A program made the translations under genes and the position numbers. Shown in pieces: positions 51,808 through 59,947 of a stretch of DNA of 64,000 nt. This stretch comes from NIOZ-UU13 sp964417935 (GTDB taxonomy: Bacteria; Planctomycetota; Phycisphaerae; Sedimentisphaerales; Anaerobacaceae): contig CAYQKF010000002.1 of NCBI GenBank assembly GCA_964417935.1, positions 1-64,000 of the forward strand, written 5' to 3'. Each line of letters begins with the position of its first letter. Within the stretch, counting starts at the first letter, position 1. The notes under the pieces were generated by a model. That model had not been told where the DNA came from. It did no database searches and saw only the letters and a list, made by a program, of their open reading frames with translations.

Positions 51808-52211
51808 TTCTTTCTCTTTTTCTTTTTCTTTTTCTTTGCCTTTTGCTTTTCGGTTACGTTATTGTCGAATTTTATCTTTATATACTCTTCCATTTGCTTA
51901 TCGGTGGTAAAGTGCAGCTCGTAGTCGTATTCGCCCTCAACGAAATCGCAATCCGCGTGACGGTATCCTCTGCAAATTCTCGGCCTTTTATTGTAAATCC
52001 TGCACCGATAGTCCTTTTCAGAGAGGTGTCTGCATTTATTGTTTATGTTAATATACCAGTCGCCGTCCTCTACGAAGACCGTTATATCTTTATGGCACAG
52101 AAACCACCTTATGTCATCGTAGTCTCCCTTATCTTCCGGCGTATCAATCGGCAGCGCAAAATATCGGCAGCACAGTCCCGTACACTTTTCACATTGACTT
52201 TTCTTAGCCAT
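51804..52211 (-). CDS. YkgJ-family cysteine-cluster protein with poly-Lys tail
   Basis: 135 residues from the ATG at 52211 (GGAG ten bases upstream). Cysteine-rich CEKCTGLCCRYF, KCRHLSEKDYRCRIYNKRPRIC, CRGYRHADC form the zinc/Fe-S-chelating UPF0153 domain. The last 15 residues are Lys/Arg-only apart from Glu and Ala (EKQKAKKKKKKKRKK), encoded by a C-T-rich simple repeat next to the hisS start. Confidence 0.8.
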   Translation of the reverse strand: MAKKSQCEKCTGLCCRYFALPIDTPEDKGDYDDIRWFLCHKDITVFVEDGDWYININNKCRHLSEKDYRCRIYNKRPRICRGYRHADCDFVEGEYDYELHFTTDKQMEEYIKIKFDNNVTEKQKAKKKKKKKRKK

Positions 52212-52226
52212 TACTACAAACTCCAA

Positions 52227-52553
52227 ATACCCTAATTAAGAGCCTCTAACAAAATGACCCGAATGTCATTCCTTCGCTTCGCTCAAGGACAAGTCTGAGC
52301 GGTCCGAAGGACTCCTTAGGGAGAACGGAGTGTAGCGAAGAATCTCGAATCCTTTTCTAATGCCGGATGCTTCGCTCTGCTCAGCATGACAAGCAAGCAT
52401 TCATTTTTTTAGAACCTTTTAACCACCAAAGCCTGTAACTATAAGCTATTGACCATCCGACGTCAAGAAAAGCAAAAACCATCTCGCCGTTTTTCCAATT
52501 ATTGATAGAATTACATCTGTCCAGCCAAACCTCAAAAATTCTTCCCGTGTAGC
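52227..52553. repeat. REP-like units in a long intergenic stretch
   Basis: 52263-52392 holds several ATTCC-, AATGCC- and GGACAAG-type arms with TTCGCTTCGCTC, then a copy near 52360-52392 ending CAGCATGACAAG. The rest has no gene that I can support. The next promoter starts at 52554. Confidence 0.5.
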
Positions 52554-52583
52554 TTGCATCGCCGTGGCTTATTGTGTTATAAT
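52554..52583 (+). promoter_or_regulatory. Promoter with TTGCAT -35 and consensus TATAAT (copy A)
   Basis: TTGCAT (52554-52559), 18 bp, TATAAT (52578-52583). The downstream leader TTGTCGTTTTGGAAAA...TTTGAAAGAGAAGGA, ending just before the ATG at 52676, is nearly the same as that before 53720. Confidence 0.65.
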
Positions 52584-52675
52584 TGTAGCAGATAAGCAAA
52601 TTAGCAAGCCTCATCATATTTAAAAGGAAATTGTCGTTTTGGAAAAGCCTTTTTTGAAAGAGAAGGAAAACCGCC

Positions 52676-53494
52676 ATGCACAAACGAAACGCTTTTACGT
52701 TAATAGAGCTTCTGGTAGTGATTGCCATTATCGCATTATTGATGGCGATACTGATGCCTGCACTGCAGCGGGTAAAGCAGCAGGCAGCAGGTGTTGGCTG
52801 TAAGTCGAACCTGAACCAATGGGGCCTTATATTTGCCATGTACACACAGGATAACAATGGCTACTTTTACAACGGACACCTTCATGGTTCGTCATCGGGC
52901 ATGGGGAATGGGGAATGGTGGAGGGAATGTATGCGCCCGTTATCCAAGAACAAGAAAATGTGGCTTTGCCCAACGGCTACAAAGCATCGTTCCACTGCAA
53001 GTGACCAGTCACCGGCAACAGCTCCTTTCGATGCCTGGAGAGTACCTACATCCCAGGGGGGCGACATTGGCAGTTATGCTCCGAACGGCTGGATGTGCAA
53101 TCCGAGACCCGGATTGTCGAGCCTGTGGGGACGTGAACCGATAGAGGATCACTGGCGGACACACCAGGTGGCCGGTGCCTATAATGTGCCGGTGTTTACT
53201 GAGGGCTGGTGGGTCGACGCCTGGACAAAGCACACAAATGAGCCATTCGAGTTCGAAAATCGTACACCACTCTTGGGCGTTAATGTACAAGAAATACAGC
53301 GCCTCTGTGTCAACCGACACGGAGGAGCACAAAATTGCCTGTTTGCGGATTGGTCAGTCAAAAGGGTGGGACTTAAAGAGTTGTGGACATTAAAGTGGCA
53401 TCGCAAGTACGAAACGGCCGGTCCCTGGACCAAAGCCGGCGGCGCCCAAACCGAAGATTGGCCCCTATGGATGGCAAAGTTTAAGGACTACTGA
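52676..53494 (+). CDS. Prepilin-type pseudopilin, C-terminal-module family
   Basis: 272 residues. The N-terminus MHKRNAFTLIELLVVIAIIALLM is a standard prepilin leader. The middle carries Gly/Trp/Ser-rich loops. The C-terminal module is NRHGGAQNCLFADWSVK, GLKELWTLKWHRKYE, GPWTKAGG, EDWPLWMAKFKDY. It belongs to the array of paralogues that share this end. Confidence 0.85.
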   Translation: MHKRNAFTLIELLVVIAIIALLMAILMPALQRVKQQAAGVGCKSNLNQWGLIFAMYTQDNNGYFYNGHLHGSSSGMGNGEWWRECMRPLSKNKKMWLCPTATKHRSTASDQSPATAPFDAWRVPTSQGGDIGSYAPNGWMCNPRPGLSSLWGREPIEDHWRTHQVAGAYNVPVFTEGWWVDAWTKHTNEPFEFENRTPLLGVNVQEIQRLCVNRHGGAQNCLFADWSVKRVGLKELWTLKWHRKYETAGPWTKAGGAQTEDWPLWMAKFKDY

Positions 53495-53599
53495 AAAGCC
53501 CATCAGCTTTCAACTTAAAGCGCCTCAGAGGCCATTTAACGACTAACGCGCCTTGAGGGGTATTCCTGACATCCCACAATTTAAAAATCAGCCAATAGC

Positions 53600-53629
53600 T
53601 TGCATTACTACGACTGAGTGTGTTATAAT
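53600..53629 (+). promoter_or_regulatory. Promoter with TTGCAT -35 and consensus TATAAT (copy B)
   Basis: TTGCAT (53600-53605), 18 bp, TATAAT (53624-53629), the same spacing as copy A at 52554, with the same kind of leader after it (GCAGATAAGCA; GGAAAACCTTCTTTGAAAGAG). Confidence 0.65.
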
Positions 53630-53719
53630 TATCGCAGATAAGCATACAATCGAGACCCATCATATCCGGCGAAAATTGTCGTTTTGGAAAACCTTCTTTG
53701 AAAGAGAAGGAGAGCCGAT

Positions 53720-54523
53720 ATGCGACAACGAAATGCTTTTACGTTAATAGAGCTTTTGGTGGTGATTGCCGTGATAGCGCTGTTGATAGCGATATTGGTG
53801 CCCGCACTCCAGAAGGTCCGAAAGCAGACCAAGGCGGTTATCTGCCAGTCCAACCTGAAACAGTGGGGAACTGTACTGGCGTTGTACGCCGACGAGAACG
53901 AGGGACGGCTCCCGATACTGAGCGGCGGGACGGTTCTCTGGTTCTTCCGGGGCTCATGGCTGCTGGAAGGAGACCCCAACAGGCCTCGCATTTTCCAGAA
54001 GGTCGTCACGAGGGGCATCGCCTGTTGCCCGCTGGCCGTCAAAGTCAGGCCGGGCCCTGCAACGGGCCGTTCTCGCGGTCGTCATCTCGGCGGGTCTTTC
54101 GAAATAAGGTCCGCGGGCGGCTCAACCTTCCAAGCATGGAAAATTACGAGTCCCCCTCCGCCGTTTCGCGGTAGCTATGGCTTCAATAACACGGCATTCC
54201 CTACGAGCATCGACACTTATTTTTCTCGGGGACAGGCCAATATCCCAGTGATTCTCGACAGTCCCGAGGATAGCGGAAGGCATATCAATACCGAACCACC
54301 GCCGAGGAGGGAGGGCCATGGGCTGCAAAACTTCTGCATAAACAGGCACAACGGCTACATAAACAGCCTGTTCCTGGATTGGTCCGTCAGGAGAGTCGGA
54401 CTCAAGGAATTGTGGACATTGAAATGGGACGACCAATCTGACACCACCGGCCCCTGGACCAAGGCCGGCGGAGTATTACCGGAAGATTGGCCCCATTGGA
54501 TGAGAGGATATAAGGATTATTAA
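53720..54523 (+). CDS. Prepilin-type pseudopilin, C-terminal-module family
   Basis: 267 residues. MRQRNAFTLIELLVVIAVIALLI at the start. Middle region with short arginine- and glycine-rich stretches (GPATGRSRGRHLGG). C-terminal module NRHNGYINSLFLDWSVR, GLKELWTLKWDD, GPWTKAGG, EDWPHWMRGYKDY. The GLUG gene follows after 15 bases, and probably shares the transcript. Confidence 0.85.
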   Translation: MRQRNAFTLIELLVVIAVIALLIAILVPALQKVRKQTKAVICQSNLKQWGTVLALYADENEGRLPILSGGTVLWFFRGSWLLEGDPNRPRIFQKVVTRGIACCPLAVKVRPGPATGRSRGRHLGGSFEIRSAGGSTFQAWKITSPPPPFRGSYGFNNTAFPTSIDTYFSRGQANIPVILDSPEDSGRHINTEPPPRREGHGLQNFCINRHNGYINSLFLDWSVRRVGLKELWTLKWDDQSDTTGPWTKAGGVLPEDWPHWMRGYKDY

Positions 54524-54538
54524 AGATACAAAATAACG

Positions 54539-56623
54539 ATGCACAGAAAAGAACAAAACACATTCACAATGCCTTTGTCTGTATTACTTATTATTTGTTT
54601 ATTGGCCATGCCGGCCGGGGCACAATATGGTGGCGGCACGGGCCAGGCCGACGATCCTTACCTGATATACACCGCCGAACAGATGAATGAAATTGGCGCT
54701 GATTCCCGCGACTGGGACAGGCACTTCAAACTCATGGCCGATATCGACCTGAGTGTCTATGCGGGAAGGGATTTCAATATTATCGGGACCAGCGACACGA
54801 ATGCCTTCCGCGGTGTTTTTGACGGCAACAACAATAAAATCTCAAGGTTCACTTCTACAAAACGTGATTACACAGGACTCTTCGGGTACGTCAAGGACTC
54901 CACTGCCGAGATCAAAAATCTCGGACTGGTTGCTCCGAATATTAGGGCCGAAGGAGGAAGTAATGTCGGTTCGCTGGTTGGTTATCTCGACGAAGGGACT
55001 GTCGCAAACTGTTATGCTTCGGGTGGGAGCGTAACGGGGAAGAAATCTGTCGGCGGCCTGGTGGGGTACAATGAAGGAGGTGAAATCAAGGGTTGCTATG
55101 CAACCAGCCGCGCTTCAGGCGATGAGGAAGTGGGTGGCCTGGTGGGGTATCTCCGTGGAACAATCGACAACTGTTATGCGAAAGGTGGCGTTTCAGGAGA
55201 TGAACGTATCGGTGGGCTGGTGGGAAGAAGTAGTTCCGGTTCAATCACCAATTCTATGGCCTCAGGCAGAGCTTCAGGAGAAGGGAGCAAGGTGGGAGGG
55301 CTGGTGGGTGAAAATTCGGGCTCGGTCGCCAATTGCTCCGCCGGGGGTGATGTTTTGGGAGGCAGGACCGTTGGAGGGTTGGTGGGAGACAATGCCGGTA
55401 CAGTCACCTGCTCTTATTCGAGCGGTTCCGTTTCGGCAGAGGGCTACGCCGGCGGGCTGGTGGGAGGCAATAGAAATATTGTCAGCAATTGTTATGCCAC
55501 GGGCGGCGTTACAGGTGACGGCCGTGTTGGTGGCCTGGTGGGATCTAATACGTGGCCCGGGAAAATCATCTGCTGTTATTCTATCGGCGCCGTTGGAGAA
55601 ACGATGTATGTGGGTGGGCTTGTGGGATATAATGATGAAGCGATTATTAAGACTTCTTTCTGGGATATTCATACCAGCGGTCGAAACAATATGTGCGGGC
55701 GGGAACGGTATGGTATCGGCTGCGATGATGCCAACGGCAAGACGACCGCCGGGATGCAGACGAAAGGCACCTTTTTCAGTGCCGGCTGGGATTTTGTGGT
55801 GGAGTCCGTGAACGGAACCGAGGATATCTGGAGTATCTGTGAAGGGCTGGATTATCCCCAATTCACATGGCAATTCCGGTTAGGTGACTTTAATAATGAT
55901 ACGCGAGTGGACTTTAGGGATTTTGCCATTTTTGCCGAACGCTGGCTGGAAAGCGACAATAGTTTTTTCTGGTGCCGCGGAGCGGACCTTACCAATGACG
56001 GCAAAGTGAACTTTGACGATTTGAAAGAATTTACCAAAAACTGGCTGGCAGAGGGCATGGGGAGTCTGCCGGAAATCGATTATGTTATCATTGATGATTT
56101 TGAGTCCTACAATGACCTTGATCCCTGTGATCCTGAGAGCAACAGGATATTTGACACGTGGTTGGACGGATACTACAATCCGTCTATAAACGGCGCTGTT
56201 GTTGGCTATACTATTCCTCCCTTTACCGAGCGAAACACCGTTCACGGTGGTAGGCAGTCGATGCCGTATTTCTACAATACTCTCTTCAAGTTCTCGAAGG
56301 CAGAGCGGTCGCTGAATCCACCACAGGATTGGACCGAAGAAGGTGCCGGAGTTTTGTCACTGTGGTTTCACGGCGATGCGTCTAACATTCCCTCGCCTAT
56401 GAGTGTTGTTCTCAACGGCACTTCGGCGGTCTTTCATGATAACGCCAACGTAGTACGGATAGATACCTGGACGGAATGGACTATCGACCTGCAGGCGTTC
56501 ACGGGCGTGGATCTTACCGATGTCCATTCTATTGCTATTTGCTTCGGTGATAAGAACAACCTACAGCCTGGCGGTTTAGGCAAAATGTTTTTTGACGACA
56601 TTCGGCTGTACGGGCCCGGATAA
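54539..56623 (+). CDS. Exported GLUG-repeat protein with dockerin pair and C-terminal beta domain
   Basis: 694 residues with a signal peptide ending MPAGAQ. Residues about 125-390 hold nine GLUG-type units (SVGGLVGYN, EVGGLVGYL, RIGGLVGRS and so on). At about 450-505 are two dockerin-type loops (DFNNDTRVDFRDFAIFAERWL; DLTNDGKVNFDDLKEFTKNWL). Residues about 515-694 form a beta-rich domain starting VIIDDFESYNDLDPCDPES and containing TWTEWTIDLQAF, a pattern I recall on other Planctomycetota exported proteins. No catalytic centre was seen, so it is likely a surface or scaffold protein. Confidence 0.8.
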   Translation: MHRKEQNTFTMPLSVLLIICLLAMPAGAQYGGGTGQADDPYLIYTAEQMNEIGADSRDWDRHFKLMADIDLSVYAGRDFNIIGTSDTNAFRGVFDGNNNKISRFTSTKRDYTGLFGYVKDSTAEIKNLGLVAPNIRAEGGSNVGSLVGYLDEGTVANCYASGGSVTGKKSVGGLVGYNEGGEIKGCYATSRASGDEEVGGLVGYLRGTIDNCYAKGGVSGDERIGGLVGRSSSGSITNSMASGRASGEGSKVGGLVGENSGSVANCSAGGDVLGGRTVGGLVGDNAGTVTCSYSSGSVSAEGYAGGLVGGNRNIVSNCYATGGVTGDGRVGGLVGSNTWPGKIICCYSIGAVGETMYVGGLVGYNDEAIIKTSFWDIHTSGRNNMCGRERYGIGCDDANGKTTAGMQTKGTFFSAGWDFVVESVNGTEDIWSICEGLDYPQFTWQFRLGDFNNDTRVDFRDFAIFAERWLESDNSFFWCRGADLTNDGKVNFDDLKEFTKNWLAEGMGSLPEIDYVIIDDFESYNDLDPCDPESNRIFDTWLDGYYNPSINGAVVGYTIPPFTERNTVHGGRQSMPYFYNTLFKFSKAERSLNPPQDWTEEGAGVLSLWFHGDASNIPSPMSVVLNGTSAVFHDNANVVRIDTWTEWTIDLQAFTGVDLTDVHSIAICFGDKNNLQPGGLGKMFFDDIRLYGPG

Positions 56624-56640
56624 ACAACCAGAACACGGCA

Positions 56641-56716
56641 GGGCCGCGGGCCAAAGCCGGCGGCGTCCAACCCTGAGGATTGGCCCCTATGGATGAGAAA
56701 GTTTAAGGATTACTAA
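56641..56716 (+). pseudogene. Decayed pilin-like C-terminal module fragment
   Basis: 76 bases after the GLUG stop read, with one frameshift, as GPRAKAGGVQP followed by PEDWPLWMRKFKDY and TAA: the end module of the pilin-like paralogues. No start or middle is left. It shows that the GLUG gene replaced, or was inserted beside, an earlier paralogue. Confidence 0.75.
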
Positions 56717-56746
56717 AAAACTATTACATAAGAAAGGCGAACCATA

Positions 56747-57595
56747 ATGTGCAAGCGACACGGCTTTACCCCGTTAGAAATTAAGATTCCTGACCGCCAA
56801 AGCGGAACATTTCTAACAGCGTTTACGTTAATAGAGCTATTGGTAGTGATTGCCATCATTGTGCTATTGATGGCAATCTTGATGCCCGCGCTACAGCGGA
56901 TTAAGGAACAAGCAAAGGGGGTTGCCTGTCAGTCGAACCTGAAACAATGGGGACTTATCTTTAAGATGTACACGGATGATAACAACGGTTATTTCCAGAA
57001 AGGCTGGGTCGGCCAGAGAAATGGCAGCCTATGGTGGATGGATGCGACCCGGCAGTACTACAAGGAACCGGATTTACGCTGCTGCCCAATGGCGATGAAA
57101 CCTTATACCGAGGGAGGCAAGTCCCCGTTCGGAGCCTGGGGCATCGACCCCGGCGACTTCCTGACAAAAGGTGATTACGGCAGCTATGGGATAAACGGGT
57201 GGGTGGAGACTCGAAATACCACTGAGGGTGTGGGCCAATCACAAGAAAACTATGCCAGGCGATGGAAGACTCCCAATGTTAGAGGAGCAGGTTATATACC
57301 ACTGTTTCTGGATGCTCAGTGGATTGATGGCTGGCCAAGCCCCACCAATGAACCTCCAGCGTATTACGATCAGCAGTGGCAGGCGGGCAGCAATATGGGC
57401 CGTTTCTGTGTCAAACGACACAACGAGACGATAAACGGTGCTTTTCTGGATTGGTCTGTCAGAAAAATTGGGCTTAAGGAGTTGTGGGCCTTAAAGTGGA
57501 GTCGAACATACGATACGAATGGCCCTTGGACTCAAACTGGCGGCGCCCAGTCATCTGACTGGCCACAATGGATGAGAAACTTTAAAGAATACTAA
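56747..57595 (+). CDS. Prepilin-type pseudopilin with nested leader motifs
   Basis: 282 residues. MCKRHGFTPLEIKIPDRQ is followed by TAFTLIELLVVIAIIVLLM; so there is a first FTPLEIKI motif, then the canonical one. The middle contains LRCCPMAMKPYTEGG. C-terminal module KRHNETINGAFLDWSVR, GLKELWALKWSR, GPWTQTGG, SDWPQWMRNFKEY. Confidence 0.83.
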   Translation: MCKRHGFTPLEIKIPDRQSGTFLTAFTLIELLVVIAIIVLLMAILMPALQRIKEQAKGVACQSNLKQWGLIFKMYTDDNNGYFQKGWVGQRNGSLWWMDATRQYYKEPDLRCCPMAMKPYTEGGKSPFGAWGIDPGDFLTKGDYGSYGINGWVETRNTTEGVGQSQENYARRWKTPNVRGAGYIPLFLDAQWIDGWPSPTNEPPAYYDQQWQAGSNMGRFCVKRHNETINGAFLDWSVRKIGLKELWALKWSRTYDTNGPWTQTGGAQSSDWPQWMRNFKEY

Positions 57596-57609
57596 GAAAA
57601 TCACCGGTG

Positions 57610-57740
57610 CACCCGTCGTGGCTCGGCATGGCCGTGCCAGGCCGCGACAGATAAAACTCAACTCCCAAAAAGTCGGTAGAAAACATTCTCTAACGAGGTC
57701 CTGTCGCGTCTCGGCTCCGCCAATCGAGCCACGACGGGTG
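57610..57740. repeat. 131-bp palindromic element with 16-bp arms
   Basis: CACCCGTCGTGGCTCG (57610-57625) matches its inverted copy at 57725-57740 exactly. Inside, CGCGACAG (57643-57650) pairs with CTGTCGCG (57701-57708). It has the layout of a MITE or a large REP pair. No gene lies within 57596-57936; a promoter candidate follows at 57798. Confidence 0.7.
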
Positions 57741-57797
57741 GGATCCACCAATTTTATTTGAGGAGAACCATATTTTAATACTTCACACGATTTTATA

Positions 57798-57826
57798 TTG
57801 CTAAAAAACCATATTTAGGATATAAT
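57798..57826 (+). promoter_or_regulatory. Promoter of the last pilin-like gene
   Basis: TTGCTA (57798-57803), 17 bp, TATAAT (57821-57826), about 110 bases before the ATG at 57937. Confidence 0.55.
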
Positions 57827-57936
57827 ATTTTTTTGGCAATAAAGCCTAAAAAACATAGAAATACAAAATTAACGAAACACAAAGGTATTTTTACGCATCT
57901 CATAGATGAGCAAAAGCAAAGGTTAGGAGTTCTATT

Positions 57937-58743
57937 ATGCACAAAAGAAGTCCTAAAGGCCAAGGATATCGTAAAGGATTTACACTAATAGAGCTTTTGG
58001 TGGTAATCGCAATTATTGCGCTATTGATGTCGATACTGATGCCGGCTCTGCAGCGCGTAAAGGAACAAGCAAAGAGCGTTGCGTGCCTAAGCAAGCTCAA
58101 GCAGTGGGGCATATTTTTTTCGATGTACGCCGACGACTACGACGGCCGATTCATGGCGGGCTTTACGGCCGAGCCTCAGGACAATCGATGGGTCTACGCA
58201 CTTGGCGATTACTACAAGTGGGATGATGAATTCACTTGCTGCCCCAACGCAACGAAACCTTGGGTGGATGAATTCGGGATAAACTCGGGTGCCGAAGGAA
58301 TGTATCTTGGTGTGACCATGGCCTGGGGCTACACGAACAAGAGTCACTGGAAAAAGCAGATGAAGGGAAGTTACGGAATCAACGGCTGGTGTGTTGACCC
58401 CCAGCCAAGCCGGGAACCTCACAGCGGGGGAGTAAATTGGTTCTGGCGAGGGCCCACGGTGGCCGGGGCAGGGTACGTGCCCTTGTTCCTGGAGGCCCAG
58501 CGCTATAACGGCTGGACGTTACACACAGACAGGCCGCCCAGCTATAGCGGCGAGCGGTGGAACGACGAGGCGCAGATGGGGCGCTATTGCCTCAACCGGC
58601 ACGACGGGTTCGCCGGTTGTCTGTTCTTAGACTATTCGGCTCGTAAAGTGGGGCTTAAAGAGTTGTGGACCCTCAAATGGCATAAAGAGTACAATGAATC
58701 CGGCCCGTGGACCCTCGGCGGCGGCGTCCTGTCCGGTGATTGA
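57937..58743 (+). CDS. Prepilin-type pseudopilin with in-module TGA stop
   Basis: 268 residues with a leader motif GFTLIELLVVIAIIALLMS. The C-terminal module starts NRHDGFAGCLFLDYSAR, GLKELWTLKWHK, GPWTLGGG, then SGD and TGA at 58741-58743 in place of the module Trp codon TGG. The frame would go on as PQWMRNFKDY to a second TGA at 58774-58776. So either this copy is truncated, or TGA is read through here. Every other full copy has Trp there. Confidence 0.8.
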   Translation: MHKRSPKGQGYRKGFTLIELLVVIAIIALLMSILMPALQRVKEQAKSVACLSKLKQWGIFFSMYADDYDGRFMAGFTAEPQDNRWVYALGDYYKWDDEFTCCPNATKPWVDEFGINSGAEGMYLGVTMAWGYTNKSHWKKQMKGSYGINGWCVDPQPSREPHSGGVNWFWRGPTVAGAGYVPLFLEAQRYNGWTLHTDRPPSYSGERWNDEAQMGRYCLNRHDGFAGCLFLDYSARKVGLKELWTLKWHKEYNESGPWTLGGGVLSGD

Positions 58744-58806
58744 CCACAATGGATGAGAAACTTTAAAGACTACTGAAAATCACCACTTCGCGGACAAGCT
58801 AATATT

Positions 58807-58899
58807 CTGTAACACGCCTGTTAGAAGCGTGCGTTTCCGCATTTAATTGGATGGCGCTGAATAGCTGCCAGCAACCACCACGCATTTATCGTGTTACAG
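58807..58899. repeat. Small inverted repeat between the pilin-like array and the Tat paralogues
   Basis: CTGTAACACG (58807-58816) and CGTGTTACAG (58890-58899) are exact inverted copies around about 73 bases, ending 21 bases before the stop of the convergent gene at 58921. It may be a terminator-like or mobile structure. Confidence 0.45.
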
Positions 58900-58920
58900 A
58901 CCACTAATTGTGGTTAAGTA

Positions 58921-59904
58921 TCATGCTCTCCAGGGTCGCTGTCTGTTCTTGATGCCCTTGAGCACATCTTTTGCGATAATCGAATCTTCGATAACCTGAA
59001 AATCAAACATCCCCACACAAATAAAATCAGCTCCATTTTCAAAAGCGTACTTAAAACCGGAATTGGGTTCAATGGCACCCGCAGCCAAAACCTTAAAAGC
59101 TATCCAGGGTTTGGCAGCTTTCTTCATAAATTCTATCGTCTTTTCAGGCGTCATCGACCAGTAATTGTCCGCACGATTCTCGCATACATCCGAATTCTGC
59201 CCGGGCCTTCGGGCCGACCAGTAGTTACTGTGATGTAAAGTCTTCACATAAAAGTCAGCGTTATATCCGCGCTGCTCAGAAGTAACAATCACATCCAGAA
59301 GATGAGCGCCAATACCACCGGGCACGCCTTTGGATTTAATAAAGTCAACACACTCCCCAAGAAGATCGATATGGCCGCTTCGCAGCCACCTGTCACCGAT
59401 AACACCCTGAATATAGACCGCCGAAGCTCCGTAATCCAGAGACTTTCTTATATCCGTTTTAAGGTCTTTTATGACCGGATGGCCCTCGGCTATCCATTGA
59501 ATCTTGCCGCCCCTTTCATTCCAGTATTTCGGAAAAATTCTATAAGGCCTCTCACTCGGGTCCGCAATAATCGTATTTACCCCGTGCTCTTCAAGCAGTT
59601 CCAGCGTGTCCATAACCTTTTCGTCTGTGTTGTAATGCCTCATAAGGTGGTGCACATATATCAAGTCTCTTGCATGTGACCAGCCGCTGATCAGATTTCC
59701 ACCGGAAATTAATCGGCTTATCTTCAATTTGCCGATTCTGCCCATCGGCATACCTTTACCGGAAGCGTCCTGAAGCGCTCTGCCTTTTCTTTCTGCCGCT
59801 GCCAGCTTCACTTGTTTTCCACGAAGACCCAGGCCCAACGTTGTACCAGCCGATACCGCTACTGATTTTTTCATGAAATTGCGACGATTTAATTTTCCTG
59901 ACAT
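58921..59904 (-). CDS. Tat-exported TIM-barrel-like paralogue 1
   Basis: 327 residues. Tat signal NRRNFMKKSVAVSAG. The mature start RIGKLKISRLISGGNLISG followed by HARDLIYVHHL resembles the first strand of aldo/keto-reductase-like barrels, but their catalytic Asp-Tyr-Lys-His set was not found. The end FENGADFICVGMFDFQVIED, then NRQRPWRA, is shared with the two following paralogues. It carries an extra insert (ARRPGQNSDVCENRADNYW). Function unknown. Confidence 0.65.
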   Translation of the reverse strand: MSGKLNRRNFMKKSVAVSAGTTLGLGLRGKQVKLAAAERKGRALQDASGKGMPMGRIGKLKISRLISGGNLISGWSHARDLIYVHHLMRHYNTDEKVMDTLELLEEHGVNTIIADPSERPYRIFPKYWNERGGKIQWIAEGHPVIKDLKTDIRKSLDYGASAVYIQGVIGDRWLRSGHIDLLGECVDFIKSKGVPGGIGAHLLDVIVTSEQRGYNADFYVKTLHHSNYWSARRPGQNSDVCENRADNYWSMTPEKTIEFMKKAAKPWIAFKVLAAGAIEPNSGFKYAFENGADFICVGMFDFQVIEDSIIAKDVLKGIKNRQRPWRA

Positions 59905-59947
59905 AATTTGTCCCTCTCAAAAAAAGTTTGCTCACAAACACCCATAA

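Noticed and set aside
51780..52235. 151-codon plus-strand frame opposite the YkgJ-type gene
   Set aside because: It arises from the C-T-rich simple repeat and the complement of the cysteine-rich gene; no ribosome site.
55174..55873. Minus-strand frames inside the GLUG gene rich in Pro, Ser and Thr
   Set aside because: They are the reverse complement of GLUG repeats (Gly/Val-rich coding), a common artefact.
57937..58776. Use of TGA as a Trp codon as a genome-wide code
   Set aside because: Other genes in the window end in TGA and have conserved Trp encoded by TGG, so the TGA in this copy is more likely a local mutation or read-through.
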